Origin: Rubrivivax sp.
GTDB lineage: Bacteria > Pseudomonadota > Gammaproteobacteria > Burkholderiales > Burkholderiaceae_C
NCBI GenBank assembly: GCA_027484825.1
Contig: JAIXSE010000018.1
Location: forward strand, 248,001 to 312,000
Length of the DNA stretch: 64,000 nucleotides
Reading direction: 5' to 3'
Positions 1 to 11,135 of this stretch are shown piece after piece. The position numbers and the translations under genes are program-made. A model generated the notes under the pieces. That model was given only the letters and a program-made list of their open reading frames with translations. It searched no databases and had not been told where the DNA came from. The first letter of the stretch is position 1; every line of letters starts with the position of its first letter.

Positions 1-374
1 GGCATGGCACCTGGCCGAGCAGCAGGCGACAGGCCGGGCACAGCGGCAGGCTCCGAGGCGGCCGCAGCCGCCGGGCGTGGCTGCAGTTCCGGCGCGTCCA
101 GGCTGAAAGAACGCGGTTTCGGCACGGGCGGGCTGCTGGGTGGTCCGGCGGTGGCATGCAGCGCCAGAGCGACCACGCCAGCACACACGCCGGCCAGGAA
201 AATGCGCCAGCGGCGGCAATGCACGCAGGGGGTCTCCCGGGCAAGCGCTCGCGCGGCATGGCCTGTGCGGACAGTGCCGCCCGGGCTGCTGCCGGATTCG
301 CCGATGCCATCGAGTCGATCGCCCAGCGGCCTGTCCAGCCGTGGGTCATCCCAGCGAGGAGGTCTTGCGGCCAT
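1..374 (-). CDS. Membrane-anchored protein, partial (runs off the left edge)
   Basis: An ATG at 374 opens a reading frame with no stop to the left edge, giving at least 124 residues. It starts 2 bases after the stop of the eCIS ATPase gene, so it is probably the next gene of the same operon. The visible part has a polar N-terminus of about 65 residues, one hydrophobic segment (RIFLAGVCAGVVALALHA), then a long Pro/Ala-rich stretch, which is the pattern of a single-span protein with an extended linker leading to a domain outside the window. Because the N-terminus is polar and long, it looks like an anchored rather than a cleaved protein. The family is not recognisable from this fragment. It could be an accessory, an anchor or a cargo-linked component of the injection system. 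Confidence 0.6.
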   Translation of the reverse strand, partial: MAARPPRWDDPRLDRPLGDRLDGIGESGSSPGGTVRTGHAARALARETPCVHCRRWRIFLAGVCAGVVALALHATAGPPSSPPVPKPRSFSLDAPELQPRPAAAAASEPAAVPGLSPAARPGAM

Positions 375-376
375 AT

Positions 377-1835
<1,459 letters not shown>

Positions 1836-1852
<17 letters not shown>

Positions 1853-3680
1853 GCAGCACTCCCTCCATCCATCCAAACTTCAGCACCGAATAGCCCCATG
1901 GCAGGTGATCGATCAGCATGTCGAACGGGCCGGGGTCGACCTTCAATCGCCAGCCTTCCTCCTCGCGGACCAACTGGCCGCTGCGGCGCAGGAAGGTCTG
2001 TCGCAGCCCGTTCGCCGTGGTGCTGCCCAGCACCCGCCAGTGCTGCACCACGGCGGTCAGCAGGCCGTGGATGACCAGCCGCTCCTCGGTGGTGAGCGTC
2101 CATTCGCGCGGCAGCGGGGTCTGCATCGGCAGGCCGCAGATCAGCTTGTTGAGGTCCAGCATCGTCTCCGCGGCTTCCTGTCGCAGTGGCACGATGTCGC
2201 CGTCCTCGGGCATCTCCAGCACAACGGCCTCCAGCAGCAGGGCGGCCCGCTGCGCGGCGGCCTCGTCCTTGAATCGCGGGCCGATGCTGAGTCCGAGCCG
2301 CTGGAAGAGGTGGGGCAGATACGGGTTGAGCAGCACCAGCCCGGCATTGGCCACCGCCAGCGCTGCGGGTGCGTCCGGCGCCGCATCGCCTGACGCTGAA
2401 CGGTTGGGAGCGCTCGACAGCCCAGGCTCAGGCGCTGCCGGCTCGCGACTTCTCCAGCGCAAGCCCAGCGCCCGGGCGGTGCGGGACAGCAGCGAGGTGG
2501 CCGTGTCCACCACCTTGTCGAACCAGCGCTTGGGCGCTTGCGGGCCGTCGGCGCTGCGCTCGGCCAGATGCTGGCGGACCTGGGCGGTGTAGCGCTGCGG
2601 CTCGAAGCTGCCGGTCTGGCCGCGCAGCGCGTGATCCAGGGTCGCCTGCCAGAGCAGGACCCGACGCTCCTGCGTCTCCGTGCCCGTGGCGGGGGCGGTG
2701 GACAGCACCGTCTCGATCCAGCGCTGCACTTCCTGATGCAGGGCGGTGTCCATCCACAAGGTCAGCAGCGTGGGCAGCCATTCCACCGGCAGCGCCCGGG
2801 TGAGCCGCTGACGCACGCCTTCCTGCCGGGCGGCTTCCTGCAGGGTTTCGCGCAGCCAGACGGCATCCTCGCGCATCAACTGGGTCCAGACCTCGCCCAG
2901 GGCCAGCAGCGGATCCTGCCGTGCGGACACGTCCCGTCCCAGCGCCAGGGCCACCTTAAGCTGGGTGCGTGCTCGCGACAGGCTGCCGGCCGACGCCTCC
3001 TCCGCCGACAAGGCATCGTCCAGCACCACCTCCCACAGCGGCATCAATCCCGCGGGCGCCTGACCATGCAGGCCATGCGGGGCGACCCACGCCAGCAGTC
3101 GCTGCACATGGGCCGGGCGGCCAGGCAGCAGGGCCTGCAGCAGAGCGCTCAGCCAGTGACGGTCGAACTGCAACACCAGGCGCCGCACCAGCCGCGCGCG
3201 AGCGTCTTCCTGACGCAGGGCCGCGACCAGCGCGGCCGGATCGCGCTGCAGCAGCTCCTGCGCCAGCAGGCGCGGATCTTCGCCGCGGGCCTGCCAGGGC
3301 CAGCGACCGGTGCGCAGGAAATGCATCAGCAGCGCCAGCCGGGATTGCGGCCGGCTGCGCACGCCGGATGGGCGTTGCCGCGCGCCGCCCGGGCCACGGC
3401 AGTCCTCCAGCGCGCGGCGGGCCACGATGGGCAGTTGCCGGCTCCAGGCTTCCTCCCAGTCGGCGCTGTCGACGGGGCCCAGGTCCAGGGTCAGCGAGGG
3501 CAGGGACCAGACATCGTCCGGATCGCAGGTGTTGCGGAAGTCATCGTCCAGCACTTCGTCCAGCAGCCGCAGGCCGGTGTCCTGCAGCCAGCGCGTCCAG
3601 CGCGTCTCGGCCTCTTCCGCGCAGACGCCGTGGACCTCCGCCTCGGCCTGAAGCTGTTCGATCAGATGCGGCTCTGTCAT
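1836..3680 (-). CDS. Contractile injection system tape-measure protein (Afp14-like)
   Basis: A 614-residue protein with the hallmark C-terminal stretch of the CIS tape-measure family: LVLLNPYLPHLFQRLGL around residue 480, then a helix-rich stretch, and a tail with LPWGYSVLKFGWMEG before the C-terminus. In Afp-type systems this protein sets the tube length. The N-terminal two thirds are Leu/Ala/Arg-rich helical repeats. The ATG at 3680 forms an ATGA overlap with the stop of the preceding baseplate gene. A longer in-frame start exists upstream but lies wholly within that gene and lacks support. The family assignment is firm from the C-terminal motifs; the length-setting role is from known homologues. 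Confidence 0.88.
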
Positions 3681-6460
3681 GGGGTTCCCCGGGGCGGGGT
3701 CCAGGTCAGCATGAGTGCGATCAAGCGGGCGGCCACCCGGTCGCAACGCGTCTGGGCCCGCAGGTCCTCCGGCGCGCTGGACAAGGCCAGGCGGCTGTCC
3801 AGCCACTCCTCATACAAGGTCTCGAAGGCCTGCATGTCCTCCAGCGACAGCCAGTGCACCGCCAGCGACAGATGCACCGGCGTGTGGCTGCGCAGGGTGT
3901 CCCGGGTGAACTGGCGGAAGTTCTTCTGCGCCGTCCGGGTGGTCCAGCCCGGCAGCACCGCCGTGACGCGCAGACGATGGAAGTGTGTCGGCAGCTTCAG
4001 CTGCTGATGCTCCGGAGAGTCCTTGCGCACCGGCCGCAGCAGCACATGCTCCAGCAGGTGCAGGCCTTCGCATTCCTGGTCCAGATGCAGCATGAACAGG
4101 CGCAGGCTGGCGGCGGCGCGGCGGGCCGCATCCTCGGTCTTGAATTGCCCGATCACCCACCAGCGGCCGTTCTCATCGGGCCCCAGCACCAGCCGGTAGC
4201 CCGGCGTGGGGTCGGGCTGCGGCAGTGCGAACAGGCCGGCATGCGGGGCCGGGTCATGAGCCAGGGTGGGGCTGCCGTCCGGCGGCACCTGCAGATGCAA
4301 GGTGGGGGGCGGCGTCATCGGCGCGGCCCCTGGTGGCAGCACGCGGTAACGGTCCGCCCGCGCGGCGGTGCGGGTGAGGGACACCGGCAGGCGCTGGCGC
4401 CGCAACCATGGCATCTGGGCCAGGTCCTCCTGCACCTGCTGCCGCGTGGCGGGACGCACCGAGGTGCCCGCCGCCACGCCGCGGTCCGAGAACTCCGGCG
4501 GCAGGGGCACCAGCCCGCCGCCGCCGGTGGTGATGGCGGCGGGGCTGCTGGCGCCATCGGTGTCCCCGTCTGCCGCATCGATCATGACCCGGTGGTCACG
4601 CGGCACCCGCGTCAGCGGACGGTCATGCCAGAGACGGAAACCCAGTCGCAGGCTGGCGCGGCGCTGCAGGCCGCTGCAGTTGTCCAGTTGGCCCCAGCTC
4701 GGGCGGGTCAGGTCCACGCCAGAGGCCCGGTCGCGGGCCAGGGTCACGATGTCGCGCAGCCAGGCGGCCTTGTTCTCCAGCAGCAGGGTGTCCAGCTCCT
4801 CATGCAGCAAATGGCCGCAAAACTGGCGCATGCTGTTCTGGGTGTAGGTCTCGCCGTGCAGCGCCAGCAAGTGGTCCAGCACGCGCCGCTTGCGGGCGGT
4901 GCCGACATCCAGCCGCTGCTGCTGCGCCTTTGCAATCGCCTCGGTGCTGGCCTGCGGGCGTTGGCGCAGGATTTCGTCACGCTCCGCCGGGCCGTCCAGC
5001 AACTCGGCCAGGCCGGGGATCTGCACTTCGGTCAGCGGCGGGATCCACAAGGTCTGCCGGGCGCCGCCGTCCAGTGAGAAGAGCGAACGCATCGCCTGCA
5101 ACTGGGCCAGCGCCTGGGCCAGCATCTGCTCATGCAGCAGCAGATAGGCCCTGAGCTGCTTGACCTGGGCCTTCACCTGCGGCGGCGCTGAGGGCGGCAC
5201 GCCATGCCGGCCCAGGCCGTAGATGGCGGGCAGGTGACGCTGCACCGACCGGTACTGGCTCAGGTCGCGATGGGTGCCGGTGGGCAGCAGCGCCTTGGCC
5301 TGCTCTGCCTGGTCGGCCTGCTGGCGGGACCGGCGCGCCCGTCCGGCGGTCTGCAGGTCGTTCAGGCGGCGCCGCAGTTCGCGCGGCGACACCTCCACCG
5401 TCAGCCCGCGGCGTCGCACCTCGATCTTCGTCGGGCGCTGGGGCGACGGCAGCCGCAGCGACAGCGCCCAGTCCGAGCCGAACCAGGCCACCGAGCCCAC
5501 CACGGTGTCCTCGCCGGCGGCGACGACATCTTCCCGATCCGGCTCATCCGGCACGATGGCGATCACCCGGGCATCGACCACGCCGGGCACGCCGCGCATG
5601 GCCTCCGCCACGTCCGACAGAAACAGCCGCCGCACCCCGTTGGCGCTGAGCAGGGACGGACGCAGGAAGCCGTGACGAAGCACCGGACCTTCGTAGATGT
5701 CCGCCAGGCTGCGGCCGGCGCCGAGCAGGTCGTGCAGCGTGTCGGCCACCGGCGCGCCGGCAATGAAGCGGGCGCAGCGGTCGTAGACATCGGCCAGGAT
5801 CTGCACCGCATCGCGCTCACCGTCGATGTCGATGGCCGCTTGCAGCTCGCACATCACGTCGCGGTCGCACTGCACCTGCGGCGCCAGGTCCTCGCCCAGA
5901 TTGCGCTGGGCATGCCAGGCCTTGCGGGCCTCGGCCACACGGACGGCGCACCGCGCCTGCTGGGCCGTCTGGTCGGCTTCGCTGGCTTCCCCGGCGTCCT
6001 CGTCCTCGCTCTCATCCTCGCCGACCAGCCATTCGGACGGCTTGAGCCTGAGCCGGTAGACACCCGGATCCTCCGTCAAGGGCTCCACGTTGGCATCGTC
6101 CAGGCCAGGGACGTGATCGAGCAGCCAGCGGCGCTGGTCCTCCAGCGTCGTGGCGCGGCAGGGGAACACCGTATCCGGCGGATGCAGCGACAGGGCTTCA
6201 TAGTCGATGCCGTGGCCCGGTCCGGCGAGATGGTCGGCCACCGGGAAACCGCTGCGGTAGACCACGTCGGTGAGGCCGAAGCACAACTGCTCCAGCAGGG
6301 TGATGCCAGGGTCATGCAGGTTGTGATCGGTCCAGCGTTCGCCGGCGAGCTTTTGCAGCCAGTGCAGGCCTTCCTCGCGCAGGGCCTGAAAGCCCAGCGC
6401 CAGTTCCTCGGTCGAGCGGGACCGCAGTTCGCGGCGTGGTGGTTGCAGCGTGCGCTTCAT
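3677..6460 (-). CDS. eCIS baseplate wedge-type protein (Afp12-like)
   Basis: A 927-residue protein. Near the N-terminus (about residues 42-68) it has WTDHNLHDPGITLLEQLCF, the signature of the large baseplate proteins of Afp/PVC-like systems. The middle and C-terminal parts are long and poorly conserved, with a Glu/Asp-rich stretch around residues 145-160 (EDESEDEDAGEASEAD). It probably forms, with the 1293-residue J-like protein, the wedge that surrounds the spike. It overlaps both neighbours by ATGA junctions (start at 6460, stop at 3677), so the whole baseplate block is translationally coupled. The exact Afp11/Afp12 correspondence is inferred from order and size. Confidence 0.78.
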   Translation of the reverse strand: MKRTLQPPRRELRSRSTEELALGFQALREEGLHWLQKLAGERWTDHNLHDPGITLLEQLCFGLTDVVYRSGFPVADHLAGPGHGIDYEALSLHPPDTVFPCRATTLEDQRRWLLDHVPGLDDANVEPLTEDPGVYRLRLKPSEWLVGEDESEDEDAGEASEADQTAQQARCAVRVAEARKAWHAQRNLGEDLAPQVQCDRDVMCELQAAIDIDGERDAVQILADVYDRCARFIAGAPVADTLHDLLGAGRSLADIYEGPVLRHGFLRPSLLSANGVRRLFLSDVAEAMRGVPGVVDARVIAIVPDEPDREDVVAAGEDTVVGSVAWFGSDWALSLRLPSPQRPTKIEVRRRGLTVEVSPRELRRRLNDLQTAGRARRSRQQADQAEQAKALLPTGTHRDLSQYRSVQRHLPAIYGLGRHGVPPSAPPQVKAQVKQLRAYLLLHEQMLAQALAQLQAMRSLFSLDGGARQTLWIPPLTEVQIPGLAELLDGPAERDEILRQRPQASTEAIAKAQQQRLDVGTARKRRVLDHLLALHGETYTQNSMRQFCGHLLHEELDTLLLENKAAWLRDIVTLARDRASGVDLTRPSWGQLDNCSGLQRRASLRLGFRLWHDRPLTRVPRDHRVMIDAADGDTDGASSPAAITTGGGGLVPLPPEFSDRGVAAGTSVRPATRQQVQEDLAQMPWLRRQRLPVSLTRTAARADRYRVLPPGAAPMTPPPTLHLQVPPDGSPTLAHDPAPHAGLFALPQPDPTPGYRLVLGPDENGRWWVIGQFKTEDAARRAAASLRLFMLHLDQECEGLHLLEHVLLRPVRKDSPEHQQLKLPTHFHRLRVTAVLPGWTTRTAQKNFRQFTRDTLRSHTPVHLSLAVHWLSLEDMQAFETLYEEWLDSRLALSSAPEDLRAQTRCDRVAARLIALMLTWTPPRGTP

Positions 6461-7257
6461 GGCGCGGTGCCTCCGGTGAAGTCGTCAAACCACAGCTGGG
6501 TGACCGTGGCCCGCAGCACCGCGCCGGCACCGTAGTCGCACCGGGTGCGGATCTGCAGCCGGTACACCCGCTCGGAGGTCTTGCTGGTGGCCCAGCGCAG
6601 CTCCACCTGGTCGCAGCGCCGGCCGAACCAGGCATGCTGAGAGCGAATCGGCTTGCGGTTCTGCAACCGCTGATACCAGGGCTGGGCCGGATTGAAGGTG
6701 TTCATCGCCGTCGCCTGCAGCAGGGCGAAGCGCGGCTGACGGCCCTGGGCGCTGCTGGCGCCGGCCATGACCTCGAAGGCATGACAGCCGCGCAGGTCGC
6801 CGGTCAGGTCCTGCCATTCGCCATTGGGCAGCAGGGGCAGGCTGTCCGGGCGTGCATAGCTGCCGCGGCGGCCCGGTGCGGCGATGACACCGGCCACATC
6901 CAGCGTGGCACTGGGCTCGGCCACGCCCACGCCCACCCGCATGCGGCTGTCCAGCGACAGCACCGGCGGTGCGCTCTGACGCTCATGGGCGGCGCTGGCA
7001 CGGAAGGCCAGCTGTTCGGTGCGGCCGTTGAAGCTCATCGACCACAGCGGCTTGTCCCCGCTGCGCTCCCGGTAGAAGCTGAACAGGGCGTCATGCCCCT
7101 GCGGCGCGGACACTTCCAGACCGTTGGCGGGACTCTTGCGGAAGCCTTCGTCCACCATGTTGAGGTTGGATTCGATCAGGGCCGCGAAATGATCGGCGGT
7201 GGGCAACTGGCCCTCGCCGAAGAACTTGCGTAGCGTGTCGCGGTTCTGTTGGCTCAT
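6457..7257 (-). CDS. eCIS fibre-like / accessory baseplate protein
   Basis: A 266-residue protein. The N-terminus (LRKFFGEGQLPTADHFAALI) resembles the attachment region of a small family found beside eCIS baseplate genes. The centre contains RVGVGVAEPSATLDVAG, a repeat-like motif typical of tail-fibre and adhesin stems, followed by GRRGSYARPD and a compact C-terminal domain. No signal peptide is present. Position between the two large baseplate genes, with ATGA overlaps on both sides, argues for a structural part attached to the baseplate. A receptor-binding or fibre role is inferred; no separate Afp13-type fibre gene is visible in the window. Confidence 0.6.
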   Translation of the reverse strand: MSQQNRDTLRKFFGEGQLPTADHFAALIESNLNMVDEGFRKSPANGLEVSAPQGHDALFSFYRERSGDKPLWSMSFNGRTEQLAFRASAAHERQSAPPVLSLDSRMRVGVGVAEPSATLDVAGVIAAPGRRGSYARPDSLPLLPNGEWQDLTGDLRGCHAFEVMAGASSAQGRQPRFALLQATAMNTFNPAQPWYQRLQNRKPIRSQHAWFGRRCDQVELRWATSKTSERVYRLQIRTRCDYGAGAVLRATVTQLWFDDFTGGTAP

Positions 7258-10200
7258 GCGTTGGCTCCGCGAATGACGAAGGTGCTGCCAATCGCCAGTT
7301 TTGAAATGCCGGTGGGAAGGGGCGCCGACTGGCTGAAGCCGTTGGTGTCGGTCAGCAGGTGCAGCGGCATGGGCACCGCCAGGCTCCAGGGACGGCTGCT
7401 GCTGATGTGCCGCCGGTCGTCCTTGGCCTCCCGGGCGGTATCGGCGAGCCGGTACAGGCCGTTGTCATCCTGGCTCACGCGCAGCAGCGAGAGCTGGGTG
7501 ATGAAGGCCACGCCCGGCTGCATCCGCAGCCGCGCCTCGATGTCCTCGGCCCGGATGGTCCAGTCGAAGCGGGCCGGATACCCGCCATCCATCCAGGGGG
7601 ACAGCAGCTCCACCAGACTGCGGTTGAGCCGCTGCAAGGTGGCGCCCGGATGGGCCCCGGGCTGCAGGCCCACCACACCGCGCAGCTGCAGCTGCTCATA
7701 CATCGGGTTGCGGACTTCGATGTGGGCGAAGGGCGAGGCCAGCTCCCGCAAGGCAGCGGCCATGCGGCGAAGTTGCACCGCACTGAAGCGAGGCTGTTCA
7801 CAGGCCAGCGACAGCTGGTTGCGCGGCACGGTGGGCACGGCCACCACCACCACGCTGCCGGGCGGCAGATGGTCGCCATGCTGGCCGGCATCGTCGACCA
7901 CCTCGTCCGCGGTGAGGCAGCGGGCCTTGAAGACCTCGGGGAAGCGGTCCAGCAGCAGCCGCTCCATGTCCCAGGCGGTGCTGGCCCGGTTCTTGTGCAT
8001 CAGCCGCTCACCGGCCCGGGTGTAGAGGGCGCGCACATCCTCCGCCGGCCGCAGGCCCATGGACGTGCCGACCTGCGCGACGCCGGTCACCCCGCTCAGG
8101 GTGGTGACGGCGCGTTGAATGCGGCCGGTTTCCAGCAGGCTGGGCGGTGCGGGGGGCGGTGCCTTGGCCTGCACGGCCGGCGGCGGGGCCGGCGCTCGCA
8201 CGGCGCGCAGCGCCTGGCAGCGGATGTCCCGCAGGCGGGCGAAGGTGTCAAAGCCGTCCTGGGCCCCGACGCGCAGCCAGAACAGGCCGCCCGGCATCAG
8301 CGCCTGCTCACGGCTCAGATCCCGCGGCAGGTCCAGGGTGATGATGCCGGAGGTGAGGAAGCCGTCGGTTTCGTCAGACAGCACCGCGTGGGTGGGCAGC
8401 GGGAGCCAGCGGTCGCCCTGCAGGACGGCCCACTGGGGACGGGTCAATGCCAGTTGCTGGCCGGGCCGCACCGGCGATTCCTTGAGTTCGAAGAGCAGGG
8501 TCAGCGGACCGGCGGGGTAGGACGAGCTCAGTCCGATCAGCAACTGACCGTCAAAATCAAAGCGGGGCAGCAGGGTCTGCTCGGTCAGGGCATCCGCTTC
8601 ATGCAGCGAGGTCATGCCAAAGGGCCGCAGATGCATCAGCCGTTCGCCGTCGACCCCTTCACCGGGGCCGTCGTCGCGGTCCAGGGCGATGACGGTGTCG
8701 GCGTCGTAGTCGAGACTGATGGTCTCCAGCAGCGGGGTGTAGGGCGGCTGCGGCACCGGGCGCGGATGGCGGCGCACGCGCGCATTGGCCGCCACCACTT
8801 CCGACAGCACCGACGGATAGGCCGCATGACCGAAGGCCGCCTGGGGCCCCGTCAGTTGCAGGCGCAGCAAGCCGTTGCGTGGCGGGTTCTGGCTGTCCCA
8901 CAGGGCCTCGCTGGCGCGCATCTGGTTGGCCAGCGTGGCGCTGTCGGCCTGCAGGCTCTGGTCCTCCAGCAGCCGCCCGTCGCTGTCGGTGCTGAACAGG
9001 CGGACGTTTTGCGAGCTGCCGCAGGGCACCCACTGGCCGTCGCGCAGCAGGGACAAAGCCGCGGTGAAGTCCTCGCTGCGCTGTTGAAGGCCGTAGCCGG
9101 CATAGTGGGTGGTGAAGCCGCCTGGCTCCTGGGGCAGGGCGGACCACTGCAGGTGCAGCACCAGCCGCGTGAGATTCTTCCGGGCCGCCTCTTGCGAGCC
9201 GACCGTGACGCTGGAGGACACGCGGGGCAGCGGGCCGAAAGGCATGAAGGGCTTGCTGGCGTCCAGCCGCCCCAGGCTGTTGGACAGCAGCAGCTGGCGC
9301 ACGCCGGTCACCTGGACCCGGATCACCGCCTCCTTGAAGGGCAGGTCACACAGCAGGGAATAGGCGTAGCAGCCGCCTTCCTGACCGAGTTCCAGCCGCG
9401 CCATCGGCAGCTGGGTGTCCCAGTCGGCACCGTGCAGCGCCGGATCACAGCCCACGATGGGCGGCACGGACGGCCGCAGACGCGCCTGCAACAGCAGCCC
9501 GCCGCTGGGAGACGGCGCGACATGCACGTCGGTAGCCTCCAGCCAGCCATCGCTGGCGCTGAGGAACAGGCGCAGCGCCCGCTGGAACAGGCTGCTGAAG
9601 ATCAGGTCCCGGTTGGGCTCGGGCGTGAGGCCACCGGAGCCGGGGCCGAAGAGACTCATCGGGTCGGCGGTCGACGCCGTGGGCTGCGCCCCGCGCACCC
9701 GCTTCACCACGTCCCACACGCGTTGCCAGTCCGCCGGGGTCAGGGCCGTGCGGGTGAGGGCGGTCTCGTCCGCCATCATCCAGCGCACCAGCAGTTGCGC
9801 CATGGCGCGCTGCAAGGCGGAGTCGCGTCGTTGCCGATCGTCGGGCGTGTCACCAGGCATCTTCCCCACGGTCTCGATGTCGGTCACCAGATCCTTCAGG
9901 GACCGGGCGGTGAAGGGCGTGTCCCGCCGCACCCGCAATTCGATGTGGATCAGCCGCTCGCCCTCGGCCAGCGCCAGAATGGGCGACACGATGGCCAGCC
10001 CGATGCGGGCCTGCGGCGTGGCCGGGTCGCCGCCAAAGAGTCGGAAGTCCTGTCCCTGCCCCAGGGCCAGGACACCCGCCTGGGCCCGGGTCACAAAGCC
10101 GAACTGGCTTTCCGGGGAAATGGCGCGGTCGCGTTCCAGGAACAGGCTGCGCACGCTGGCCACCCGGGTGTCGGTGACCGCCAGCGGCCGCTCGCTGCGA

Positions 10201-11135
10201 AAGCGCACCGGCCGGCCGGCCGCGTCCTTGCCGGCATCAAACAGCACCCCGGCACCGACCTGGACGTCTCCGGTGGCGCGCGGGTCGCGCTGGCAGGTGA
10301 GCAGCACCGTGTCGTCGCGCGGACCGCGCGGCAGGAAGCCCAGCACCTCGCGGTAATAGAAATCCGCATGCCGTGCGGGGAATCGGTTGATGAGGCCCTG
10401 CACCTTCTCCATCACCTTCATGAAGGCGATCAGCAGGGCCACCGCCGGTTCATGCTGGCCGGTGCCCCAGGAGGCGGGCAGCAGCTCGCGGGCCTTGGCC
10501 TGCAGGCTTTCGATGGCTCCGAGGAAGGCCACATGGCGTCGGCGCAATTGGTCCCGCTCATAGCGGGCCAGATGCCGCCCCGCCACCGGACCGCGCTGTT
10601 CCGCCAACAGCGCCAGGTCTTCCGGCGAGGGGGTCCACAGCGCACTCAGGGCGGGCACGACCGAGCGCCCCCGGAAGGTCCGCTGGGCATACCGCTGCCG
10701 GACCCAGTGCAGGTCCGCGGCCAGTTGCTGCCGCACCAGTTGCCGAAGCCGTTCCGCCAAGGCCTGCCCGGCCAGGTCGGGCGTGTCGGCCGCCTCCTGA
10801 TGCAGGGCGCTGTACCAACGGTCCAGCACCGCGGCCAGGTCGCCGATCTGCTGGCCGAGGGCTTCGACCTGTGCACTGTCCAGCTCACGCGCCAGTCGCC
10901 GCTCGCACTGTTCCAGATCGAAGGCGGCGATGCGGGCCAGCACCAGGGTGGTGTCCCGCTCCAGCAGCTCGCGCCAGTGGCCGGCGTCGTTGTGTTCGGG
11001 GTCGACGTAGCGGAGCTTTTCCGCGAGCAGCTCGACCAGGGTCACCCGGTCCTCGAAGCGCAGCGGGTCGACCTGCAGATAGCCGTCGAACAGCGCCGGC
11101 GGGAAGCGGTCGTCCTGGGTGCAGCCGCTGCTCAT
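7254..11135 (-). CDS. eCIS baseplate J/gp47-like protein (Afp11-like)
   Basis: The largest eCIS gene, 1293 residues. It corresponds in size and position to the Afp11/baseplate J-type protein, directly downstream of the gp25-like gene. The N-terminal 300 residues are rich in charged helices. A segment near residue 210 (WGTGQHEPAVALLIAFMKVME) precedes the conserved FYYREVLGFLPRGPRDD region that links to beta-rich domains. A Pro/Ala linker (APAPPPAVQAKAPPPAPP) around residue 980 separates the C-terminal J-like part, which contains the VVVVAVPTVPRN and QLQLRGVVGLQPGAHPG stretches typical of baseplate J proteins. The start at 11135 overlaps the gp25 stop by 4 bases. Confidence 0.82.
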   Translation of the reverse strand: MSSGCTQDDRFPPALFDGYLQVDPLRFEDRVTLVELLAEKLRYVDPEHNDAGHWRELLERDTTLVLARIAAFDLEQCERRLARELDSAQVEALGQQIGDLAAVLDRWYSALHQEAADTPDLAGQALAERLRQLVRQQLAADLHWVRQRYAQRTFRGRSVVPALSALWTPSPEDLALLAEQRGPVAGRHLARYERDQLRRRHVAFLGAIESLQAKARELLPASWGTGQHEPAVALLIAFMKVMEKVQGLINRFPARHADFYYREVLGFLPRGPRDDTVLLTCQRDPRATGDVQVGAGVLFDAGKDAAGRPVRFRSERPLAVTDTRVASVRSLFLERDRAISPESQFGFVTRAQAGVLALGQGQDFRLFGGDPATPQARIGLAIVSPILALAEGERLIHIELRVRRDTPFTARSLKDLVTDIETVGKMPGDTPDDRQRRDSALQRAMAQLLVRWMMADETALTRTALTPADWQRVWDVVKRVRGAQPTASTADPMSLFGPGSGGLTPEPNRDLIFSSLFQRALRLFLSASDGWLEATDVHVAPSPSGGLLLQARLRPSVPPIVGCDPALHGADWDTQLPMARLELGQEGGCYAYSLLCDLPFKEAVIRVQVTGVRQLLLSNSLGRLDASKPFMPFGPLPRVSSSVTVGSQEAARKNLTRLVLHLQWSALPQEPGGFTTHYAGYGLQQRSEDFTAALSLLRDGQWVPCGSSQNVRLFSTDSDGRLLEDQSLQADSATLANQMRASEALWDSQNPPRNGLLRLQLTGPQAAFGHAAYPSVLSEVVAANARVRRHPRPVPQPPYTPLLETISLDYDADTVIALDRDDGPGEGVDGERLMHLRPFGMTSLHEADALTEQTLLPRFDFDGQLLIGLSSSYPAGPLTLLFELKESPVRPGQQLALTRPQWAVLQGDRWLPLPTHAVLSDETDGFLTSGIITLDLPRDLSREQALMPGGLFWLRVGAQDGFDTFARLRDIRCQALRAVRAPAPPPAVQAKAPPPAPPSLLETGRIQRAVTTLSGVTGVAQVGTSMGLRPAEDVRALYTRAGERLMHKNRASTAWDMERLLLDRFPEVFKARCLTADEVVDDAGQHGDHLPPGSVVVVAVPTVPRNQLSLACEQPRFSAVQLRRMAAALRELASPFAHIEVRNPMYEQLQLRGVVGLQPGAHPGATLQRLNRSLVELLSPWMDGGYPARFDWTIRAEDIEARLRMQPGVAFITQLSLLRVSQDDNGLYRLADTAREAKDDRRHISSSRPWSLAVPMPLHLLTDTNGFSQSAPLPTGISKLAIGSTFVIRGANA

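Noticed and set aside
1853-1876. TTG start for the eCIS ATPase at 1876
   Set aside because: The ATG at 1852 has an excellent ribosome binding site and TTG would give eight extra residues overlapping the tape-measure gene further.
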